NCBI GenBank assembly: GCA_030642005.1
Contig: DAOWOP010000106.1
Span: 1 to 8,904, forward strand
DNA length: 8,904 nucleotides
Direction of reading: 5' to 3'
From: Planctomycetales bacterium
Lineage (GTDB): Bacteria > Planctomycetota > Phycisphaerae > SM23-33
Shown here piece after piece: positions 5,121-8,904 of this stretch (positions are counted from its first letter, which is position 1; the number at the start of each line of letters is the position of its first letter). The translations under genes and the position numbers were made by a program. The notes under the pieces were generated by a model. That model was not told the DNA's origin, searched no databases, and worked only from the letters and a program-made list of their open reading frames with translations.

Positions 5121-6056
5121 TTACTGCGTCAGCGACATCAGCCGCTCGATGCGGTCCTTAATCGGCGGATGGGTGCTGAAGATGGACTTTGCTCGCTTTT
5201 CGAACCTTTTAATCGGGTGGACGATGTAGAGGTGGGCTGTGGCGCGGTTGGCGACTTCGAGGACTTCCGGGTCGTCGGATATCCTCGCCAGCGCACCGGC
5301 CAGGCCTTCGGGGTTGCGTGTCAGTTCGACGGCAGAAGCATCGGCGAGGTACTCCCGCTGCCGGCTCATTGCCATCTGGATCATGCGGGCGAGGATTGGG
5401 GCAATAATCGCCAACACCAGCGCGACAATCAGCAAGATCGCATGAGCGGCCCCGCCGCCTTCTTTGCTGCTGCGGCTGCGGCGCCGCCCGCCGCCGAACC
5501 ATAAACTCCGCAGGAAAACATCGCACAGCATCACCAACACGCCGACCATCACCGCCATCAGCATCGCAAAGAGGATGTCATAATTGCGGATGTGGGACAT
5601 TTCGTGCGCCATCACGCCCTGGAGTTCGTCGCGTTTGAGTTTTTGCCGCAGGCCGGTGGTAATGGCGACGACGGCGTGTTTCGGATTGCGTCCGGTGGCG
5701 AAGGCGTTGGGGGCGGTGTCATTAATGAGATAAATCTTCGGCATGGGCGTCCCGGCGGCAATGGACAGTTCCTCCACCACGTTGAACAACTGCGGATCGT
5801 CAGCCTTCCGGATCGTATGGGCCTTGGATATTGCAAGCACAGCCGACGCCCCGCCGAAATAACTGAACATGATCAGGATAAACGCCACCACCGCGGCAAT
5901 AACCGCAACGATAATCGAAAAGGCCCAGTCTCCTCCGCCCCAGACCGCGCCGATCAGCAGGCCCATTCCAACGAACAACACAACGAAGACGGCAATCAGC
6001 AGCCAACTGTTGCGCTTATTGCGGGAAATCAATGTATGGAAAGTCTCAACGGGCAT
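5121..6056 (-). CDS. htpX: HtpX-like M48-family membrane zinc protease
   Basis: A 311-residue integral membrane metalloprotease of family M48 (HtpX type), which acts in membrane-protein quality control with its active site on the cytoplasmic face. Numbered from the ATG at 6056: transmembrane helices at about 18-38 and 46-67; the juxtamembrane IYLIND-x-x-NAFATGR motif; the zinc motif HEMSH at 151-155 (His151, Glu152, His155); hydrophobic helices at 161-178 and 206-225; and REYLADASAVE with the third ligand Glu235. The end, FSTHPPIKDRIERL, is the usual C-terminal motif. All catalytic residues are intact. A longer form from TTG at 6068 adds four residues; neither start has a clear Shine-Dalgarno, and ATG is preferred on codon grounds. 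This subtype normally sits beside lemA; here lemA is 2.6 kb upstream, beyond the heparinase-like gene. The exact name htpX is used in the broad sense. Confidence 0.93.
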   Translation of the reverse strand: MPVETFHTLISRNKRNSWLLIAVFVVLFVGMGLLIGAVWGGGDWAFSIIVAVIAAVVAFILIMFSYFGGASAVLAISKAHTIRKADDPQLFNVVEELSIAAGTPMPKIYLINDTAPNAFATGRNPKHAVVAITTGLRQKLKRDELQGVMAHEMSHIRNYDILFAMLMAVMVGVLVMLCDVFLRSLWFGGGRRRSRSSKEGGGAAHAILLIVALVLAIIAPILARMIQMAMSRQREYLADASAVELTRNPEGLAGALARISDDPEVLEVANRATAHLYIVHPIKRFEKRAKSIFSTHPPIKDRIERLMSLTQ

Positions 6057-6090
6057 TGGTTCGCTCAAAAATCAACAGGGGTTAAAAGAT

Positions 6091-6130
6091 GAATAATGAA
6101 TATTGAACGAGGAATTTTGAATTTCGAAGT
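6091..6130. repeat. Left arm of 40-bp imperfect outer inverted repeat
   Basis: AT-rich arm that is the reverse complement of 6449-6488 at 38 of 40 positions. The inner 34 bp (6097-6130 versus 6449-6482) have one mismatch. The two arms enclose the MITE-like element at 6160-6384. The arm lies 35 bp upstream of the M48 ATG, so it is in the likely promoter or leader of that gene. Confidence 0.88.
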
Positions 6131-6159
6131 GAAAGAAAAAGAAAAAGAATGGTAACAGA

Positions 6160-6384
6160 TGGGGTTGTTGAAAAAGTCCGTCAAGTCCCGTCAGGGACAT
6201 CTGATAGGGGCAAAGGTGATGATAGTGAGCGAGTCCCAGAGGGACGATTGAAGTTCTTTCAGGGACACGTCTTATGCGTCCCTCATCCGTCCCTACAGGA
6301 CTAAACGGTAACGGCATTCCATTCCCAGCCATAAATGGCTGGGCTATTGTCAATCGTCCCGATGGGACTTTTTCAACAACCCCA
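6160..6384. mobile_element. MITE-like element, 225 bp, perfect 20-bp terminal inverted repeats
   Basis: Termini 6160-6179 and 6365-6384 are perfect 20-bp inverted repeats (outer end tggggttgttgaaaaa). They are flanked on both sides by the direct repeat CAGA (6156-6159 and 6385-6388), a plausible 4-bp target-site duplication. Inside are a second inverted pair of 11 bp (6241-6251 with 6350-6360) and several hairpins: gtccc/gggac at 6185-6198, 6233-6245 and 6356-6368, and an 8-bp stem with a TAAA loop at 6324-6343. There is no transposase gene, so it would be non-autonomous and moved in trans. The minus-strand frame crossing it reads only the repeat. I cannot assign the IS family whose transposase would act on these ends. 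Confidence 0.78.
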
Positions 6385-6448
6385 CAGACCAGCATTTTGT
6401 CATTCTTTTTCGTCATTCCTTATTCCTGTTTTTTTTCTCCTTCTTTAA

Positions 6449-6488
6449 ACTTCGAAATTCAAAATTCCCCGTTCAATATTCAATATTC
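6449..6488. repeat. Right arm of 40-bp imperfect outer inverted repeat
   Basis: Partner of 6091-6130. It lies 22 bp beyond the heparinase-like stop codon. In a minus-strand transcript running on from the heparinase gene it would form a long stem with the left arm, with the MITE-like element in the loop. Between the arms and outside the element the sequence is homopurine/homopyrimidine and AT-rich with nothing gene-like. Confidence 0.88.
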
Positions 6489-6510
6489 GATTTTAAATAT
6501 ATCAAGCCTT

Positions 6511-8550
6511 TCACCGAACAGCCACCTTTCCCCTGCCTCGGCCCAATTCGACCAGGCAGCGGGCGGTGGACTTTCGGCCCTTCCAGGCCAGACCGTCAAG
6601 GCGTTCGGGGTTGAGGACGATGATGTCCCTGCCGGCCGATGTGCGGACCTCAAAGGCCTCAGCCTGGAACTGTTCAGCGCCCTTCGCCTCAACAGGCCTG
6701 ATCGTTACCTTCGGCATCGCGCCCTTGAACGGATACAAAAGCGTAGCGAATCCGACTACGATTGCGTTCTCGTCAGTCGGCATCCAGCGTCTTGCCCGCA
6801 AATGGTACCGGTCCGACCAGGCGCTTTTGACGCTTACCTCATCGCCGGCGAAGTCCACGCCGGCCTCCAGGCGGCGGAGATTTTCTGTCCGCGCGAACGC
6901 CAGGAGCATCGCCGGCCGACCCTTCGTACGCACCATGCCGGGGCCGGCGACCGTGAACGGAAACGGCGAATGCCAGTTCTGTGTAATCACGAATCCCGCC
7001 TGTTCCGGACTTTCCAGCCGACGCACCGAATCAAAAACAAGCGCGTAACCCGGGTCCTTGACAAACACCACCGTCCGCCGAACAACCGCGTTGGCGCTCT
7101 CGCTGCCAAGCCGGTAATACCTGTAGGCAGTGTGGCAGGCGGAGAAGTAATCAATCTCCGGGCTGGAATGCCAGAAGACATCCCTGCCACGGACGTCGGC
7201 GGCGTCGGCGCAGTCGAAGTGCTGCCCGTCAATCGTAACGACGTTGTGGTACTTCGGCGTCCGGAACAGCGTGTCCAGCGGATTATCGTAACCGTCGAAC
7301 CGCCCTGCCTCCTCGATCAGCGGCTCGCCCAGCGCCCAGAAATTCAGGTTAAGCACGTCCATATGCGAGTGCCACCCGGCGAACTTGCCGAAGGTGATGT
7401 TCAGATAGGCTGAGGCCGACTCGCTGCCGTTGCGCATGACGGCGAATCCGGACGGCTTGAGCAGATACGACCGGCTGCGATCCACGCCGAGGTCCCGGCC
7501 TGTGCCTTTGGGGAAATACCGCAGGGCTGTATCAATGATGGCGCTGCCCGAATCGAGTTTGCAGTCTCCGTATTCGGGCTTGAGTTCGTCCGGCCCGAGC
7601 GTCCTGGCGAACCAGCGGAAGGCGCTGCGAATCTTCCGCAGGAAATAGCCCTCGTCCTTCCCCAGCCCGCCACGGCACTGCGCCATGTCGTAGGCGTCGA
7701 GGATGCCGCTGAGGCTCATGAAGCCGTAGCCCCAGCACCTTTCGCCATGCCCGCCGTCGGAGAAAAAATCTCTCTGGAGGTGTTCGAGAAGGTATCGTAT
7801 CGCGGCCTTGTCCCACGCACGCGACTCGGAAAACTCCGGAAAGGCCCGCGCCAGGCGGAAGAGCGCCGAGCAGCCGACAATCTGCCAGTTGCCTTCGTGG
7901 TAGGATTTCTGGCAGTGTTTGAGCGACCGCGCGAAGCCCAGAAAGAGCTTCATGAACGCCTCAATCGTCCGGCTTGAGAGGTTGCCTGTGTTAATCAGCG
8001 CCAAGTATAGCGGCAGGAATCGCTTGGCTTTGGCCCAGGCGCCGAGTTCGTAGTAAATAGGTCGCTGGAATTGCACCGAATTGCGCGCCGCGTAGAAGGA
8101 GTCAATAATGCCGATCAGGCAATCGCGGTAGCGTTTGTCTTCGCGATGGATGAATCTGTGGATGGCCGGAACGAGCCAACCCAAACCGAGGAGTCGGTAC
8201 CTGCCGACCCTGCCGAAAGCGCCGCTGTTCCAGTCTATCTTCGATTTGAACTGCACCGTCCGGTTTTGGTAGTCTGTGATCCTGAGTCTCAGCACGTCCT
8301 CGGCCTTCTGGTAGAGATGGGTCGGCTCTCGCAGGACGCGCTCGCGTTCGAGCGCCCAGACATCCTGAAGGGCGGCGCGGTGATAATCGGCCAGCGCCTG
8401 ATACGCGGCGTCCTTCCGTCCGGCCAGGCCAAGACGAACCGCCTTTGCCAGATGCTCAATGCCCTCGCCTTTGCCCGGCAGGCGGATGTGCGACCAAAAG
8501 TCCTTTTCGGAAATATCGCAGATGCTGTCAGGATATTCTTTGCTCTTCAT
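6511..8550 (-). CDS. Heparinase II/III-family protein (polysaccharide-lyase-like)
   Basis: A 679-residue protein with the two-part layout of heparinase II/III and related alginate/oligo-alginate lyases, which break uronic-acid polysaccharides by beta-elimination. The alpha-helical toroid covers about 20-340, with SYHEGNWQIVGCSALFRLA (Asn221, Trp222), then FFSDGGHGERCWGYGF with Tyr275 as the likely catalytic tyrosine. A beta-sheet domain follows from about 360: SGFAVMRNG, then GWHSHMDVLNLNFWALG with His394 and His396 at the position of the family's conserved histidine and metal site. The residues are mapped by motif, not by structure. No signal peptide is visible, which is unusual because most such lyases are exported. 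Start: an AAAGGA Shine-Dalgarno (8559-8564) lies 8 bases before the ATG. A terminator-like hairpin abuts it. The gene separates lemA from the M48 protease. The substrate is unknown. Confidence 0.88.
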   Translation of the reverse strand: MKSKEYPDSICDISEKDFWSHIRLPGKGEGIEHLAKAVRLGLAGRKDAAYQALADYHRAALQDVWALERERVLREPTHLYQKAEDVLRLRITDYQNRTVQFKSKIDWNSGAFGRVGRYRLLGLGWLVPAIHRFIHREDKRYRDCLIGIIDSFYAARNSVQFQRPIYYELGAWAKAKRFLPLYLALINTGNLSSRTIEAFMKLFLGFARSLKHCQKSYHEGNWQIVGCSALFRLARAFPEFSESRAWDKAAIRYLLEHLQRDFFSDGGHGERCWGYGFMSLSGILDAYDMAQCRGGLGKDEGYFLRKIRSAFRWFARTLGPDELKPEYGDCKLDSGSAIIDTALRYFPKGTGRDLGVDRSRSYLLKPSGFAVMRNGSESASAYLNITFGKFAGWHSHMDVLNLNFWALGEPLIEEAGRFDGYDNPLDTLFRTPKYHNVVTIDGQHFDCADAADVRGRDVFWHSSPEIDYFSACHTAYRYYRLGSESANAVVRRTVVFVKDPGYALVFDSVRRLESPEQAGFVITQNWHSPFPFTVAGPGMVRTKGRPAMLLAFARTENLRRLEAGVDFAGDEVSVKSAWSDRYHLRARRWMPTDENAIVVGFATLLYPFKGAMPKVTIRPVEAKGAEQFQAEAFEVRTSAGRDIIVLNPERLDGLAWKGRKSTARCLVELGRGRGKVAVR

Positions 8551-8568
8551 TGTTTACGTCCTTTGGAG

Positions 8569-8589
8569 AAAAAAGGCGAGAATCTCGCC
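8569..8589 (-). terminator. Terminator-like hairpin between lemA and the heparinase-like gene
   Basis: On the minus strand, the stem GGCGAG/CTCGCC (8589-8584 with 8580-8575, 3-base loop) is followed directly by six T (8574-8569): a compact Rho-independent terminator. It would end lemA transcripts. The T-tract stops only 4 bases before the heparinase Shine-Dalgarno, so any message for that gene that starts farther upstream must cross it, giving attenuator-like potential. Confidence 0.66.
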
Positions 8590-8593
8590 CAAC

Positions 8594-8670
8594 TCTATGC
8601 CCTATGCCCTATGCCCTATGCCCTATGCCCTATGCCCTATGCCCTATGCCCTATGACCTATGACCTAAAA
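8594..8670. repeat. Heptamer array 4 (CCTATGC, then CCTATGA), 11 copies
   Basis: One degenerate unit (tctatgc), seven exact cctatgc units, two cctatga units and a final cctaaaa, all in a 7-bp register. The last unit contains the lemA stop codon (minus-strand TAG at 8667-8665). It occupies the whole gap between lemA and the terminator-like hairpin. Nearly perfect unit identity suggests recent expansion and likely length variation between strains. Confidence 0.95.
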
Positions 8671-8904
8671 CTTCACCTGCGGCGTTTCGCGTTCGGCGGG
8701 TTCTTCGATCTCGAAGTAGTCGCGCGCCTGGAAGTTGAACGCCCCGGCGATGACGCTGTTCGGAAATGTCTCGCGGGCGGTGTTGTAAATCGCGGCAGTG
8801 TCGTTGTAGTGCTGGCGCGAGAAGGCAATCTTGTTTTCCGTACTGGCCAGTTCTTCCTGCAACTGCATGAAGTTCTCGTTGGCCTTGAGGTTGGGGTAAG
8901 ATTC
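8665..8904 (-). CDS. lemA: LemA family protein, C-terminal part (5' end beyond window)
   Basis: The frame is open from the window's last base and gives 79 residues ending in TAG, without its start. It carries the hallmark LemA C-terminus: YPNLKANENFMQLQEEL, then ENKIAFSRQHYND, AIYNTARETFPNSVIAG, FNFQARDYFEIEE and a PQVKF end. LemA proteins are about 180-200 residues, anchored by one N-terminal helix with a coiled-coil body. The missing upstream part would hold that anchor. They are commonly encoded directly before an M48 protease such as the one at 5121; here a heparinase-like gene intervenes. The biochemical role is poorly defined. The stop codon falls inside a heptamer array, so array changes could touch the C-terminus. 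Confidence 0.93.
   Translation of the reverse strand, partial: ESYPNLKANENFMQLQEELASTENKIAFSRQHYNDTAAIYNTARETFPNSVIAGAFNFQARDYFEIEEPAERETPQVKF

Noticed and set aside
5592..6096. Plus-strand open frames opposite the M48 gene
   Set aside because: They are antisense shadows of a protein with all M48 motifs intact.
6072..6416. 114-residue minus-strand open frame over the MITE-like element
   Set aside because: It only translates the terminal repeats and hairpins and runs through the homopurine/homopyrimidine flanks; no domain is recognisable.
8445..8663. Plus-strand open frames ending in repeated CPMPYAL
   Set aside because: They translate the heptamer array and the antisense of the heparinase-like N-terminus.

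Overview
The window is 8.9 kb of a GC-rich bacterial chromosome. Protein-coding stretches are dense and the two long intergenic gaps are loaded with repeats. The protein set fits Planctomycetota, most likely a Phycisphaerae-like lineage: a DUF1570-like/peptidase-MA secreted protease, a heparinase II/III-fold protein, the LemA plus membrane M48 protease pair, and an FtsB-like membrane protein with an extra helix. This assignment is an inference from family flavour, not a search result, and I hold it at moderate confidence.

Left part (1-3318, + strand): the 3' nine-tenths of an aspartokinase gene, then an alpha/beta-hydrolase (GTG start, 33 bp gap), then a membrane-anchored staphylococcal-nuclease-type thermonuclease (15 bp gap). 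After a 75 bp leader with a hairpin and a strong Shine-Dalgarno comes a two-helix membrane protein. The first three genes are spaced like an operon but share no obvious pathway. The fourth converges on, and overlaps by 43 bp, a minus-strand exported HExxH metallopeptidase (3276-4193) that has a good sigma70-type promoter.

Middle gap (4194-5120, 927 bp): no credible gene. It holds a decamer array in helical phase directly upstream of the peptidase promoter, an octamer array, three short heptamer arrays, a 25-bp exact duplication, small hairpins, and two related GC-alternating palindromes 109 bp apart.

Right part (5121-8904, - strand), in transcription order: the C-terminal part of LemA, a heptamer array, a terminator-like hairpin, a 679-residue heparinase II/III-like protein, a second repeat-rich gap (6069-6510), and an HtpX-like M48 protease. 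The second gap holds a 225-bp MITE-like element with perfect 20-bp terminal inverted repeats, nested inside a 40-bp imperfect inverted repeat. LemA and this type of M48 protease are normally direct neighbours, so the heparinase gene looks like an insertion into a lemA-M48 pair.

I see no convincing new multi-gene defence or biosynthetic system. The most unusual content is the repeat landscape: tandem units of 10, 8 and 7 bp, the palindrome pair and the nested inverted-repeat element. Second to that are the split lemA/M48 pair and the terminator-like hairpin sitting against the heparinase ribosome-binding site.
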